Position numbers and translations under genes: made by a program. A stretch of 64,000 bases of DNA from Symbiodinium natans (Eukaryota > Sar > Dinophyceae > Suessiales > Symbiodiniaceae): contig CAJNDS010002126.1 in NCBI GenBank assembly GCA_905221605.1, positions 420,001 through 484,000 on the forward strand. The letters are read 5' to 3'. Each line of letters begins with the position of its first letter. Within the stretch, counting starts at the first letter, position 1. The notes under the pieces were generated by a model, which did not search any database, was not told the DNA's origin, and saw only the letters and a list, made by a program, of their open reading frames with translations. Positions 11,739 through 25,295 of the stretch are shown piece by piece.

Positions 11739-12819
11739 GTTTTTGTTGATTTTAGGGTTTGGGGTTAGGGATCTGCAGTGGAAGCAAGCAGCAAGGAACT
11801 TCAACAACACCCCCTAAACCCTAAACCCTAAACCCAAACCTCAACCTTAAACCCTTTGAGCCTAAACCCCAGGACCCTAAACTCCGAAATCGCCAAACCC
11901 CCGAAAGCAAGAGCGTTGAGCCGAAGGGCAGGGGGGTTTGGGGGTTTAGGGCCTAGGATTGGGTTGTAGGGTTTATAGGGTTTTCGGGTTTAGAGCTGCA
12001 TGAAGAACCCCCCAAACCTTCATGCTGTCGATCCCCCGCAAGATTATGACACTCCCCAGTCCCCTGCCCGCGAAGCACAGACTCTATGAGCACCTGCCAA
12101 CGTATAATCCCGAAAGCCAAACCCTATGAACCTCTAAACCCTAAATACCCTTCAACCCCAGAAACGCCATAAACCCTACCAACCCTGAACACCCTATCAA
12201 CCCCCTGAACGCTTTTAACCATATGAAGTGGGGTATATATTTCCTGTACCCCCCAAAAGGACAGCCGGTATATACACTCACCAATATTAAAAAGGGAACC
12301 TTATTCGCACTCACCAACACCAGTTATCTAAACCCTAAACCCTAAACCCTAAACCCTAAACCCTAAACCCTAAACCCTAAACCCTAAACCCTAAACCCTA
12401 AACCCTAAACCCTAAACCCTAAACTTCATATGAATCCTGAGCCCTGGCCTGAACTCACTGGGCAGCTGCCCAAGGTCAGACGGGAGCAGTGCTACAACTT
12501 GACACCCTTGTTGAAGCAGGGCCCTGCCGGCACCTCTTGTGAACTTCGCGCCCCTCAGCCCTAGGCCCCTGAACCCTAAACCCTAAACCCTAAACCCTAA
12601 GCCCTATACCCTAAAAACTAAAAACCCTAAACCCTAAACCCGAAACCCTAAACCCCAAACCCTAAACCCTAAACCCTAATTCTTCTCCCTCAGGGGGGGC
12701 CTGGGCCTCGTAGCTTGGGTTTAAAGGCTTCAGAGAGCGCAGGGCGGAGGGGTGCAATGCTAGAGCTGGGAGCGCCAATCCCCCTTGAAAGCCCCCAAAG
12801 CCCGTAAACTCTGCAGAGA

Positions 12820-13187
12820 GCACGCGCACGCATACGCACGCGCACGCGCGCACGCGCACGCGCACACGCAAACCCGCACACCCGCACACACGCACACGCA
12901 CATACGCACACCCGCACGCACACCCGCACATCCGCACACCCGCACACCCGCACACCCGCACACCCGCACACCCGCACACCCGCACATCCGCACACCCGCA
13001 CACCCGCACACGCGCACACGCGCACACGCGCACCCGCGCACCCGCGCACACGCGCACCCGCGCACGCGCACGCACACGCGCACGCCCACGCCCACGCCCG
13101 CGCCCACGCCCACGTCCACGTCCACGCCCACGCCCACGCCCATGCCCACGCACACGCGCACGCACACGCACACGCACACCCACACAC
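12820..13187. repeat. CA/CG-rich minisatellite
   Basis: Units such as CGCACACC and CGCACG change gradually along the tract; long frames on both strands are a by-product of the period. Confidence 0.88.
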
Positions 13188-13531
13188 ATAGAGAGAGACA
13201 GAGAGAAGTCCTAAACCCTAACCCCTAAGCCCAAACCTTTAGCCCTAAACCTTTTCAGGGTTTTAGGTATAGGGTTCCTTCAGGGCTGTAGGGGCCAGGG
13301 GTACGGCAATTGTTAGGAGCTTGTGGATCCAGGACCCTAAGCCCAAACCTTCAACCTTGCACCTTCCCTGACCACCAAACTCCCTAAACCCTAAGCCCTA
13401 AGCCCTAAACCCTAAACCCTAAACCCTAAACCCTAAACCCTACACCCTAAACACTAAACCCTAAACCCTAAACCTTATAAACCCTAAACCCTAAACCCTA
13501 AACCCGAATCAAGCAAGCGGCAGCCTGCCAG

Positions 13532-13600
13532 GCTTAAACACGCTCGAGTTGCGATTCTTCTCGAAGCCTGACAAGCCCAAAGATGAAGCGGAGGCAGGGG
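13532..13600 (+). CDS. Candidate exon, LNTLELRFFSKPDKPKDEAE
   Basis: Acceptor CTGCCAG with a G start. Charged C-terminal half. Donor GTTTACGG at the array edge. Confidence 0.45.
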
Positions 13601-13808
13601 GTTTACGGTTTAGGGCTTAGGGTTATATAAGGGTTTACGGTTTAGGGTTTAGGGTTTTCGTAAGGGCCGTTGAACAAGCTTTGGTGTTGGCTTTGGCTTT
13701 ATGGCTTCAAGGTTCCGGGTTTTAGGGCTCAGGGGTTTGGGGGTTTGCTGCAATGTGGCGCAGATGCTGTGAAGTTTAGGATGCCGAAGAGGTTCAAAGC
13801 TTCGTCAG

Positions 13809-13932
13809 GTGCCAAGAGCAGCTCTGGTCCGATTGTGGAGGGCCATCTAACTCCTTTCTCCCACTCCAGGAGGTCCAGGGCGGCTGTTGAGTCAATTGCC
13901 TACCGTAGAAGGCTCAAAAAGCGATTTTTTGA
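13809..13932 (+). CDS. Candidate exon, basic region RRSRAAVESIAYRRRLKKR
   Basis: Open from 13764 at least; acceptor TTCGTCAG. Ser- and Arg/Lys-rich. Long compared with its neighbours, and flanked on both sides by TTTAGGG-type repeats. Confidence 0.38.
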
Positions 13933-14114
13933 GCACCCTTGGCCCATAGGCCTTGAGTTTAGGGGTTTCGGGGTTTAGTTGTTTAGTGGGGGTGTGGTTG
14001 GGGGGGGGGAAGGGGTTCTAACCCTGAAGCCCTACAAAGTGTCAAAGCCCCGGGGCTCTTCATACCCCAAGCCCCTACTGCTCCGTTCTGAGTTGCTAAA
14101 GGTTAGAGGTCCCG

Positions 14115-14214
14115 AGTCCTATATCCCCCTTAGGAGTTTTTTTATTTTTGTTTATACAAAACCCAGGAGGATATTAAAAGATATTATTTTATTAAGGTTC
14201 TAAGGGGAGTATAG
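14115..14214. mobile_element. Family C AT-rich element
   Basis: Imperfect terminal inverted repeats around CCCCTTAG; right part GGAGGATATTAAAAGATATT ... GGTTCTAAGGGGAGTATAG. Confidence 0.5.
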
Positions 14215-14618
14215 AGTCCGTGTGAGCCTTCTATGCTGCGGCTTCATCGCGTCTGTCGCAAATTTAGCTCTATTCGAGGTGAGTTTTGGGTAGCATCGTT
14301 TCTGTTCAGGGGTTATTGTCGAGGAGTTGCTAGGGTTTAGGGTTTAGGGTTTAGGGTTTAGGGTTTAGGGTTTAAGGTTTAGGGTTTAGGGTTTAGGGTT
14401 TAGGGGTGTTCGTGGGGAGCTACAAACGCCCTTGCCTGTTGGGGTCTGTGTCTTTCCTTTTCGGGAAGACGTCTTGGATATACAAAGGCTCTAAGACTTA
14501 GGGCTTCCCAGGGTTTAGGGTTTAGGGTTTAGGGTTTAGGGTTTAGGCTTTAGGGTTTAGGCTTTAGGGTTCAGGTTTAGGGTTTAGGGTTTAGGGTAAC
14601 TCCTCCTGATCTGGCCAG

Positions 14619-14729
14619 GACAACTACTGCGTCGGCGTGGTGCTGACTCGTCCTAGGCTGGGTTTCATGAGCAGTGCTGGGAAGAAGCACGTAAAGCGGG
14701 ACCCAGTCAGAGCCTTAATCCCCTTTTGG
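14619..14729 (+). CDS. Candidate exon, DNYCVGVVLTRPRLGFMSSA
   Basis: Acceptor CTGGCCAG, 37 open codons ending RALIPFW, GT donor at GTTTAGACCC. Confidence 0.42.
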
Positions 14730-14965
14730 GTTTAGACCCTAAACCCTAAACCCTCCTTCGATCTTAAATTTCTGGGCAACCCTGAACGTAGACCCCAACC
14801 ATTCCAAACCCGCAACCCCAAGCCATAAACGCACCCCAGGCCAAAGGCTGAAAACTACCCTTGCGTCAGACCTCTTGCTTTGCGTCTCACACCTGCAGCG
14901 TGGCTCAAAGACAAGCATCAGCTTCTCAGGATTCAGGTTTTAGGGTTTAGGGTTCAGGGTTTAAG

Positions 14966-15071
14966 GCCTGCCGGTCCGTTTCGTCGAGCTACGGTGGCCT
15001 GCTTCCTCGGCCCGTGGACCCACCATGGCCTTCTACAAAGAGGGCTCCCAGCTATTCGAGGCCGTTGGGCG
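14966..15071 (+). CDS. Candidate exon, MAFYKEGSQLFEAVG
   Basis: Open frame LPVRFVELRWPASSARGP then MAFYKEGSQLFEAVG, donor GTGAAA. It lies only about 400 bp upstream of the nicotinamidase exons and could be part of the same protein. Confidence 0.4.
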
Positions 15072-15432
15072 GTGAAATCGCTGGAAAGTCTGGGGCTTAG
15101 GGGTTTTTGAGCGACTCTCATCCTTTCAGGGCCATGTCCTGTGGGTTTAGGGTTGAGGGTTGAGGGTTTTGGGTTTAAGGTTTCGGGTTTAGGGTTTAGG
15201 GCTTAGGGTTGAGTACCATCGGGGGAAATGTGGCCCGCAAGCCTATATAGGGCCATGCATAGCCAGGAGTTGGCTGGCGATCGTCTCCCTCAATGTGCTG
15301 TGCAGCATTGCTTGGCCGACCAGCTCCTAGACCCCAAGCCCTATAAGCCCTAAAGCCCTAAGCCCTAAGCCCTAAACTCTAAACTCTAAACCCTCAACCA
15401 CCGGGACTTGGGTTCCGTCTCCTCCCTGACAG

Positions 15433-15513
15433 GAATGGCTCAAGCTCGCTGGGGACGGCGTGACCCCTGTGTCAGTTCCGCCCCTGAGCAAAGACGACGC
15501 TCTGATCGTCATC
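15433..15513 (+). CDS. Nicotinamidase exon 1 of the recognised set (beta strand before the catalytic Asp)
   Basis: Acceptor CCTGACAG, then 27 codons ending SKDDALIVI, the hydrophobic first strand that leads into the catalytic Asp of isochorismatase-fold enzymes. The intron begins GCCGCC (GC donor) in phase 0. The frame stays open for a few more codons, but the next exon supplies the expected motif only if splicing occurs here. Upstream exons of the same protein probably exist. Confidence 0.72.
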
Positions 15514-18500
15514 GCCGCCTGCCGCACTACTTGGGGCTTGGGGGGCCTACAGACCTACAGACCCTAAGCCCTAAACCCTAAACCCCAAACCCCAAACCCC
15601 TAAACCTTACATCCGAAAGCCGAAATCCTACATTCAAAAAAGCCTCGGAGGCTGTTGGGGCGAAGGCCTCAGGCAATGCTGAAGGCGGTTTTAGGGTCTT
15701 TTTTGGTTCAGGTTTAATTAGAAGGTTTATGGTTTTAGGGTCTTTTTTGGTTCAGTTTAACCAGAAGGTTCCTTCTTTTAGGGTCTTTTTTGGTTCAGGT
15801 TTAATTAGAAGGTTTAAGGTTTAGGCCTCCCCCCGAGCTCGTCGTTGCGGCTGTGCCAAGGACATGCAAGCCGACTTCGTGCCAAAAGACTCCTTGAAGC
15901 TGGCTTTCATATAGACTTGAGGGCATCGGGGTTTTGCGGTTTAGGTATCATGGTTTGGGGTTTAGGGTTTGAGTTTTCTTGGGGTGGGGTTTGCGGTTTA
16001 GGGGGGCTGTTGGGAGTTCTTGGCCTCCTGAACCCTTAACCCTCAACCCTTGACCCTGGACCATAAATCCTAAACCCAAAGCATGACATGATGCAGGCAC
16101 CCTCCGCCTGAAGGGGGTAGTGGCAAAAGGCTTAAGGGTTCAGTTGCCAAAAGACCATTGGGTTCAGGGTTCGAGTTTAGGGCTTAGGGCTTAGGGCTTA
16201 GGGCGAAGGGCGAAGGGCGAAGGGCTCAGCGCTTTAATCGATGGCGCAGGGGGTCTAGAGCCGCCACGTGATGCGACCGGAACCCCAAAAATCTGAGCCC
16301 TAAGCCCCACTATGAGTCGCTCCGAGGGATAAACGCACAAACCTACAAGCCCTATGGGGGAAAGAAGACCCCCAAATAGTGGCATTTCCTTAGAATAAGG
16401 ACACCGGTCAGGTACCCTAATGTCGGAAGCCCCCCTATAAGCCCGGCACAATGAGCCCTCAACCCTAATGAGACTCCATCCGGTAAGCCCTGAAAATCCT
16501 AGACACGGGAGCCCTCAACCATTAACAGGCCTTAAACGATCAGGGGTGGCCCACAGCCCCACACACCCCAAGACCCCTAAAGCCCCCCCAACTCAGCCCT
16601 CCCCACACACACCCAACCTCCGGCCCCCCAACCTCCGCAAACCCAAAACCCCTAAACCCCTAAACCCCTAAACCCCTAAACCCCTAAACCCCTAAACCCC
16701 TAAACCCCTAAACCCCTAAACCCCTAAACCCCTAACCCCCTAAACCCCTAAAACCCCTAAACCCCTAAACCCCTAAACCCCTAAACCCCTAAACCCCTAA
16801 ACCCCTAAACCCCTAAACCCCTAAACCCTAAACCCTAAACCCCTAAGCCCCCAACCCCTAAGCCCCCAAACCTAAACCCTGAACCCTAAACCCTAAACCC
16901 CTAAACCCCTAAACCCTAAACCTCAAAACCCCTAAATCTTAAACCCCTAACCCCTAACCCCCTAACCCCCTAACCCCCTAACCCCCTAAACCCCTAAACC
17001 CCCTAAACCCCTAAACCCTAAAAACCCCTAAACCCTAAACCCTAAACCCTAAACCCTAAACCCTAAAACCTAAACCCTAAACCCTTAACCCTAAATCCCT
17101 AAACCCCTAAACCCCTAAACCCCTAAACCCCTAAACCCCTAAACCCTAAAACCCTAAACCCCTAAACCCCTAAAACCCTAAACCCTAAACCCTAAACCCT
17201 AAACCTAGGAGCAATCCATATGGGGGCCGCTTCGGGGTGGCAGAGGGCGCCAACGTCATCCCACTCATCAACAGCCTGGTCGCCGCCTTGCCCTTTAGGG
17301 TTTAGGGTTTAGGGTTTAGGGTTTAGGGTTTAGGGTTTAGGGTTTAGGGTTTAGGGTTTAGGGTTTAGGGTTTAGGGTTTAGGGTTTAGGGTTTAGGGTT
17401 TAGGGTTTAGGGTTTAGGATTTAGGGCTATTTGGGCTTCAGAGTTTGCTGTTAGGATGCTGTGGGGGTTTAGGGACTTAGGGTTTTAAGGACTTTAGGGC
17501 TTTCGGGATGGTTTTCGGTTGTTTCGTCCAGGGATTTTTGAGATTTATGGGGATTTAGAGTTTGCGGGGGGGATGTGGGGATCTAGGGTCCAGAGTGGAC
17601 TTCGGTTGGGGGCACCTCTTCGTGTACGAAAGGTACCTACAAGAGGAACATGGTTTTAGTGGCTGAGCTTTTTTTATGTGATCTGCCGCCAAGTGGTACA
17701 AGCTAGGTTTTAGAACCCTGACATAGTAATTTTCAGGCCAAATGAAATTCGTGGGCCCCGAAAATTCGTTGGCGGAGAAATTGAAATCAGCTGTGCGGAG
17801 AACATTAACTCTTGTGTGTCTTCATGTCTTGGGATTCGCTGGGTGGGTGGGCATTTTAATTTTCCTGGATCGAGGCACCAAGCTGCTGAACCCTAAACAT
17901 CTCAACCCTAAACCCTAGATCCCAAAATGAGGCTGATGTGCTAATGCCGGTATCCCTGAGCCACTTCGGGGCTTAATTGGGGACTTAGGGCTCAGGGGTT
18001 CTGTGTTTGCGGGCTCATAGGTTTCAGGGGTTCGGGTGTGGGGTGCTTGTGTAGCTGAAGCCCGTTGTGCCAGGAATGCACAGGTGGCTACACGAGGCTT
18101 TGACGGTCTAAGGAGAGGGAGAGAAACAGACAACGCCGTGCGTTTAGGGTTCTAAACCCTATACTCTACACCCCAAGCACCAGACCAGAAAAAGGAATCA
18201 TGACTCATTGCAACCTCAGCCACGAAACCCTTGAACCCAACCAAATCCTGAACCTCCTTGGCGAACTGATCATCGGAAGGCTTAGGAAGCAGGCTACCGG
18301 GTTGAACATGGTGCGTCGTGACAGAATTCTTTCAGATTGGTGTAAACAGGGTGAGCGTGGGACGTCACTTGCCTTTCTCTGTGTGTGCAGACGCCATTTC
18401 TTCTGTCCTAGAAACGGCACATGGCTTGCGGAGCTTTCCGTTTTGCAAGTTTTCGGGCGTTGTTCGTCAACTGTTCCTCTAGGCCCCAGGGTTGACAGTC

Positions 18501-21500
18501 AAGCACTGCGCCCTGTTTGCTCAGGGGCCTAAGACAACCCTAAACCCTAACCGCTATGTTGCCCCTGTCAACCGAAGGGACTGCGCTTTTGCGCTCGGAC
18601 ACGACCTCTTTTGGTTGCGCTTCCTTCAGTTCAGGGGATTTGCCATGGTTGCGATTCGGTTCCGGAGTCTGTTCCCTGCAAGGATGTGCTTTCTTGGGGC
18701 TTTGGTTGCTGGCGGCTCATGCAGCGACGCCCTCCCCACCCCGGCACTTAACTCAAATTTAAATCATCCCAGGCATCCACGGAATCTTGTATGTAATGTC
18801 GAAAGTCCTTGGTTCTTCAGTAGCATACGGCTGGCGGCGGCTTGGCTGAGTAGCGCTCGGGCGGTTGTGGTGGTGGGCAGGAGTAAGCTTGCAAAGCAGG
18901 CCATCTGAGTCAAGAACCCGTGCTGGCCCGACGAATTAGGCTGGAGGGCCTGAGGCTATAGGATTTTGGGGCTTGGGAGGACTCCACGCGTATACTTTAA
19001 AAACAAATGCATTGTGTCGGTGGCGTAACAGAGAGCGTCAAGTCTAGTGCTGGAGTGTTTGGGAGTGTTCCGGCTTTCGAAGCTGGTGGCGCAGGTGGTT
19101 TTGTCCATATCCTCCTTGGGAATTATCTTGCATGTTTGTTTTTGCAAAACCGAAGAGGATATTAAATACATTATTTTTACTAAAACCCAAGAGGATATTA
19201 CACATATTATTCTTATTAAGGTTCTAAGGGGAGTCTAGTTGGCTTGCGACGCCTGGAACCCAATGTGCTGGCCAAGGACAGCGCGGTCAGTGCTGGAGCG
19301 ACTATCTGTGCCACCCGCGAGCCTTCGCAGCGCTTGGATGCCACCACCCCCCACCCGCCCAAGAATCCTAGGTAGGATAAGGGGGACCCTTAAAAGGGAA
19401 TCATCCTATCCCCTAAAGAAAAGGAATTCAGAACTCAAAGGCCTACAGGTTCCAGTATCCCGACTTGAGCAGAATCTTAGGTGTTGAGCAGGCACCTTTG
19501 TGCGTAAGTGGCACATCATTTGACATATTATCGTTATTGCTCACGAAGCCTTGAGTCTTGAACGACACTAGCAGAACGAACCTAGGCTCCGCGGAATAGA
19601 TCGACATCCCAGAACCCCCAAACTGTGCAGTCAGAGTTTGGTTTCTGGGTGGTGGTTCAAGGTGTAAGGTTTAAACCCTAAACCCTAAACCCTAAACCCT
19701 AATAATACCCCAAACCCGAAACCCCGAAACCTCAAACCGTAAACCCTAAACCCTAAACCCTAAACCCTAAACCCTAAACCCTAAACCCTAAACCCTAAAC
19801 AGTTGTATTGCAAATTGGGCGTCTGGGCTCGTGGCTGCAGCTTGGCGATGACGGGGTACGTGCACACAGACCCCTTCTCTCCGCCTCCAAAGCACGCCCT
19901 TTGAGGGTTTCAAGCCCTGAATCCAAGACCTTACCAGCAGCCCCCAACTACCCTTTAACCATAATTAGTAGGGTATATACACCCCCTTTATTAAAGGGTA
20001 GTTGGGGGGTTCAGGGAAGCCGTAAACCTAAACTCTAAACCCCGCCCTAAACAGCCCTCTCACCCCCTCGAAACCCTCAACCCCTCCTCCTTCCCCAAAA
20101 CATGTCCGAGGACAAGAGCAGGGGAATTCAGGGAGTTGGGATGTGGGCTGCTTAAGGGTTTAGGGTTTGAGGTTTATTGGGGTTAATTAGGGTTGATGGG
20201 TTTACCAGTGCGTTTCAGGGTTGAGGGTTTAGGGTGTAGTGTTTAGGGTTGAGGGTTCGAGGTCAAACCTGGTGTTGCATGGGGTACGGCGCTGCAAGGA
20301 CTACCACCCACATGACCATTGCAGCTTCTTCACCGCCGGCGGGCCCTTCCCTCCACACTGCCTTCAGGGCAGCATGGGCAGCGGCCCGACCGAACTCGAT
20401 TAGGGGTTCCGGGGCTGAGGCTCTGGAGGGTTTAGGGTTTAGGGTTTAGGGTTTAGGGTTTAGGGTGTAGGGTGTAGGGTTTAGGGTTTAGGGTTTGGGG
20501 TGTAGGGTTTAGGGTTCAGGGATTCTGCCTCAGGATGCGGTGTTGGGTTGCAAGTCTCCAGGGCTACGTGATCCTGACAGGCCAGAACCCCAAATTCGAT
20601 GTGCAGCCCATGGGATAGGGTTCTAGGGTTTAGGGTTTAGGGTTTAGGGTTTAGGGTTTAGGGTTTCGGGTTTCGGGTTTAGAATGATGTGCTCGGGTCC
20701 TTCAGATGAAGATGTTCAGATGCCGCAGCACCTAGTCACTGCCTGACCACTGAACTTGCCGCCTCGCGTAGCAGCTACCATGCGAGGCCACTTTCATCCT
20801 CGCATAGGACCGGGGTCAGCAAGCAAAGTTTTGCAGCTTCTGTGCGTGTTGTGGGGATTCCGTTGAACTCCCCAATCAAAATCTGCCTGGATGAATACAG
20901 GGTAGCTCTTTGAAGACCAGAAGACTACCCCCTGGGCATACCATGTGATAAATCAGTCCAAAGCCTTGTGGTAACCCTGGACCCCAAATAAATGAAAGAC
21001 TCACCACGATGATTCTACTACCACGAAGCAGTGGTTGCCAGAGGCTTCTTTTCAGTGGTTTCGCATGATATGCATGACATGGGGGACGTCCACGAGGTAG
21101 GCCGGATACCTTATATCTTCCCTTCTTTGGGTGCAAGGGGATCATATTTAATAGGAGTCCTTTTTCAGAGGGTTTAAGGGGCCACCCTAGTCAGAAAACG
21201 GCTCTTCTTGCGTTCGCAGCTTCTCATTCCAGAGGGGGTGGATGGATGCTGGAGCTCCCAGACGCCTGACTCCCTGAGAACCCGAACCAGATTGGTTGGA
21301 TAAGCGCCAGAGTTCCTAAACCCAAAGCCCTAAACCTTAAACCCTCATGTGCTCAGATTTTATCAGGTTTTGGGGAAGAAGCTTCCGGGCCGAGATTGGG
21401 TTTAGGGCTCAGGAGGCTCAATGGTCGATTCCGGAGTTCGGGCTGTGCAGCTTTGGGGTGCCCTGCGGTCGATTTGGAAAAGCTACGGCTCCTGGCGCCC

Positions 21501-24500
21501 GAATCATATAGCCCTATTCACCCATAGGAATTTGGATTTTTATAGGGCCCCCCGAACTCCGCCCCAGTTGAAGCTGCAGGTTTAGTGTTGGAGTCTTGGG
21601 CTCGGATCGGCAGTCCCCTCTAGAGCCCGAGGCGAAAAGAAGTACTTTGCTTCTCCCCTAGGGTTTGGGGTTTAGGCTATGGGGGAAGCTCGTGGGTTTT
21701 CGTGATGTTTGCTTGTCATGGTTGAGAACTCTGTAGGGTATTAGGGCTGCGGGTTTCGGATTTAGGTTGAACCCCGCACTCTATCCTGGGTGACCCTACA
21801 CCCCATACACACCAAACCTGCGAAGCCCACCAGGAGCCAAGCTCACGCAGGCTTTGCGCCAAGTTGGCCCTGATCAGATGCTGGTCGCCTTCAAGGCGCA
21901 GGGGGGTTTCGGGTTTAGCGTTAAGGGCCCCCCCCCCCCCCCCCCCGCCCCATCCTGGCCCCGGTGAATGTGTTGTGTGTTCTCTTGTTGGGGCTAAGAG
22001 GGCCTCATTTCGTGAAGGGGTATACGTACCCTAAACTCTAAACCCTAAACCCTAAACCCTAAACCCTAAACCCTAAACCCTAAACCCTAAACCCTAAACC
22101 CTAAACCCTAAACCCAAGGGCCAACCTATGTTTAGGGCTTGAGTTTTAGGGTGTTAGGTGTGGTGCGTAAGTCCTCAACCCAAAACCTCCAAACCCCCGG
22201 GCCCCATCCCCAAGCCCTAAACCCCTTAAACCCTCTCAACCTGAAGCTCTAAACCCCAAACCCTAAACCCTAAACCCTAAGCCCTAAACCCTAAACCCTA
22301 AACCCTAAACCCTAAACCCTAAACCCTTTTGCTGTTCAGAGGTTTGGGGTTCACGGTTGCGCAGGCTTTCCACGAGTGCATCGACAGCTTCGGGGCCTTT
22401 CCCTACCATGACGGGGGAGCCTCATCTGAGGGTTCAGTCAGGGTTTAGGGTTCTGGGGGTTTGGGCGTAGGGGCTCAGAGGTTTAGGGGCAGCGGGAAGT
22501 ATTGTAGGATGTGATGGAATTGTAACTTGGAGAACAGAGCATGGGATGTAGTCCTGGCCGCCATGGTCCTGGCCTATGGTGTGGTTGGCTTGTGACAGGT
22601 TTTGCCATGCCACGTTGCATGAGATTGCTTGTCTCTTATCGTACACCCTTCTCAGGCCATAGCAGTACTGTGTCGCATCTTCATGTGCCGTATCGGCAAA
22701 TATTTCTGCCTGGCGTGATGCCGTACTGTGTTGCGTATGGATTACAAGAACAGTTAGTGATAGTGCACCACTCAGATGGCATTTAGAAGTATCAGAAGAA
22801 GAATCCAATTGAAGTGTTCAAGCACGTGACTTGAACAATGCTTGTTTTGGTTTAATTCACTGATATGTACTGCTTCAAGTTGCAGAACAATAAGCTTTTA
22901 AGGTGTTTTTCTCTGGTGTATTGCGAGTACAAAAAGAAGAACCTACATGATTGTTTACAACTTCCAACGGTGCAATAGAACCAACATTTTATGGTTAACT
23001 GTGATTTAACAGTGTTTAACCACTTTAACGTAGTAACTGATGATATTCAAATGTTGCACCATGTGATACCATTTTTTGTTGAAATCCAGGTGAACAGCCA
23101 TCAAATCGAGCAAAAGATACATCCAGCTTGTTGTGATGAAGATCGGTGTGCAAATGATGATTGTGGATGTTTGGGTTGTATGTAGTTTTTGCTACCATTC
23201 TTATTGGTATGTAATGCAAGTTTTATTAGATATCTTTTGATGGAGAAGTTTTACGAGAAAGGAATAATTGAACATTTCGTGTGTATGAGTATATTGGAGA
23301 TGCTTATTCAGAATGTGTACGGTCTTGTAAATATCTAAAACGGTGAGTCTGAGCCTAAACACCAGCTAACACCCAACCCTTTACAGCTAATTCATGTGGC
23401 TTAGGGTTGATTTGGGCTTAAAGATGAATGGGAGTGTTTGCAGGGTACGCCTCAGCGGTCAGGCTGGCCCAGTGCGGGGTGTAGCGCGCGGTTAGGGTTT
23501 AGGGTTTAGGGTTTAGGGTTTAGGGTTTAGGGTTTAGGGTTTAGGGTTTAGGGTTTAGGGTTTAGGGTTTAGGGTTTAGGGTTTAGGGTTTAGGGTTTAG
23601 GGTTTAGGGTTTAGGGTTTAGGCATCCCCATGTCAACCCTCGAACCCGAAACCCTAAACCCTACACTAAGCCCTAAACCCTAAACCCCAAAGAGCAGTCA
23701 GGTAAAACCCTAAACCCTAAACCCTAAACCCTAAACTCTAAACCCTAAACCCTAAACCCTAAACCCCCACAAGAGTAGCCAGGTAAAGCAGCCTGAAGCA
23801 AGTCCGAGCTTTCTCAGGTGATGGCCGCCTGACGAAAGGCCCCACAGGCCGCCTACGCGGGGTTATGGGGCAGAAGCGGGATTTAGGGTTTAGGGTTTAG
23901 GGTTTAGGGGTTTAGGGTTTAGGGTTTAGGGTTTAGGGTTTAGGGTTTAGGCTTCAGGGTTTGGGGTTTGGGGTTTAGGGTTGGGGATTTAGGTGCCTGC
24001 CGACAAACCCCAACACCCCCCCCCCCCCCCCCCCCACATGAGCCCTATGAAGCATACACTCGAGCCCCGTCAACTCCCGAGCCCTACCCAAGCCTCGGGA
24101 TGATATGGGGGGTGCTTTCAGCTGGGTAGCCCAGTGGTACCCTTATTGCTTTTTTGGACTCAAGGTTCTCTTATAAAATAGCTATACACATATACCCTAT
24201 AAAGTAAGCAACCCAAGACAGGGTACCCTTTTTCTGCTATGGTTACTGGGCTACCACGACAGTAGGTTCTACTGGGGCTTTCGGGTTGGGAATGTTCACA
24301 GGGTGCGAAATGCCCTGGATGCCAGAGAGTGGGTCAAGAAAGCCTAAACCCTAAGCCCAAAGCCCCGGACACTGAGAAACACCCTGAACCTCGAAGCCCT
24401 GAACATTAACCCGCCTCAAACCGGGAAAGCCCTAAACCTCCAAGCCCTAAACTCGAACCTAGAAGCCTGAAGCTCTTACCCCCAAACCCGAAGCTCTAAG

Positions 24501-25264
24501 CCCTAGCAGCCCAAAGCCCAAACGCCTAAACCCGAAACTCCAGGATGTACCCTCAACCCTCAACCCTCAACCCTCAACTCTAAACCCTAAACCCTAAACC
24601 CTAAACCCTAAACCCTACACCCTACACCCTAAACCCTAAACCCTAAACCCTAAACCCCGCACCCGAAGCCCAAAGGCTTGGACTGTGCGCTGGGCCGTAG
24701 CCTCGGGTGCGCCAAGGCGCCCTTCACGGGCTCCGTGATCCTGAAGCAGCCGCTGGGGCTTCTGAGAAGTGTAGGGTTTAGGGTTTAGGGTTTAGGGTTT
24801 AGGGTTTAGGGTGTAGGGTTTAGGGTTTAGGGTTTAGGGTTTAGGGTTGTGGCTTGGGTCTAAGGCTTAAGGTTTAGGGTTTAGGAGGGTTTGGGTGGGT
24901 TTAGCCCCTCAAAGTCGCAGGGCTGAGGGGTTTATCCCGATTAGCTTGTGAGTTAGCCCTTCACACCCTAGCCCAAAACCCTAAACGCCCCGGCCCCAAG
25001 CCTAAACCCTCTCAAACCGTAAAGTCCCCCAGTCGCCCATCCCCGCGACATGGCGGGCATGAGAAGATATGAATATATATATATATATATACATATCTAT
25101 ATATATATATATATGTATAGCAATATAGCTACAACAGCAGATATGTGTGCATATATATATATATGTACATATATACATGCTGCAGATTTTCATCTTGAGC
25201 TTAAACCGCACCAGACCGCAAAGAGCCTTAACATCCTAGAGTGCAAGTGCCCCTGCCCCCCCCG

Positions 25265-25295
<31 letters not shown>

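Noticed and set aside
12662-13228. Four long frames of Arg/Val or Ala/His repeats
   Set aside because: Direct translation of the CA/CG minisatellite.
1790-14278. One continuous gene made by joining every phase-compatible island
   Set aside because: So many AG acceptors and GT/GC/GA donors exist that a consistent chain can almost always be drawn; only individual islands are listed, with low confidence.
15643-15687. Phase-compatible frame ASEAVGAKASGNAEGG as an exon
   Set aside because: The flanking exons join directly to restore the D-x-Q-x-D-F motif; including it would break the conserved order.
16468-16671. Proteins rich in LNPKP, GFRV or TLNPKP
   Set aside because: These come from translating CCCTAAA or TTTAGGG arrays and their variants.
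17737-19371. Apparent exon chain between the nicotinamidase exons at 17209 and 20299 (for example PNEIRGPRKFVGGEIEISCA, GLRRLEPNVLAKDSAV)
   Set aside because: The fold needs only the short SARAVVVVG strand between those exons, so these open frames are probably intronic chance or remnants. They show that open frame plus phase fit is weak evidence on its own.
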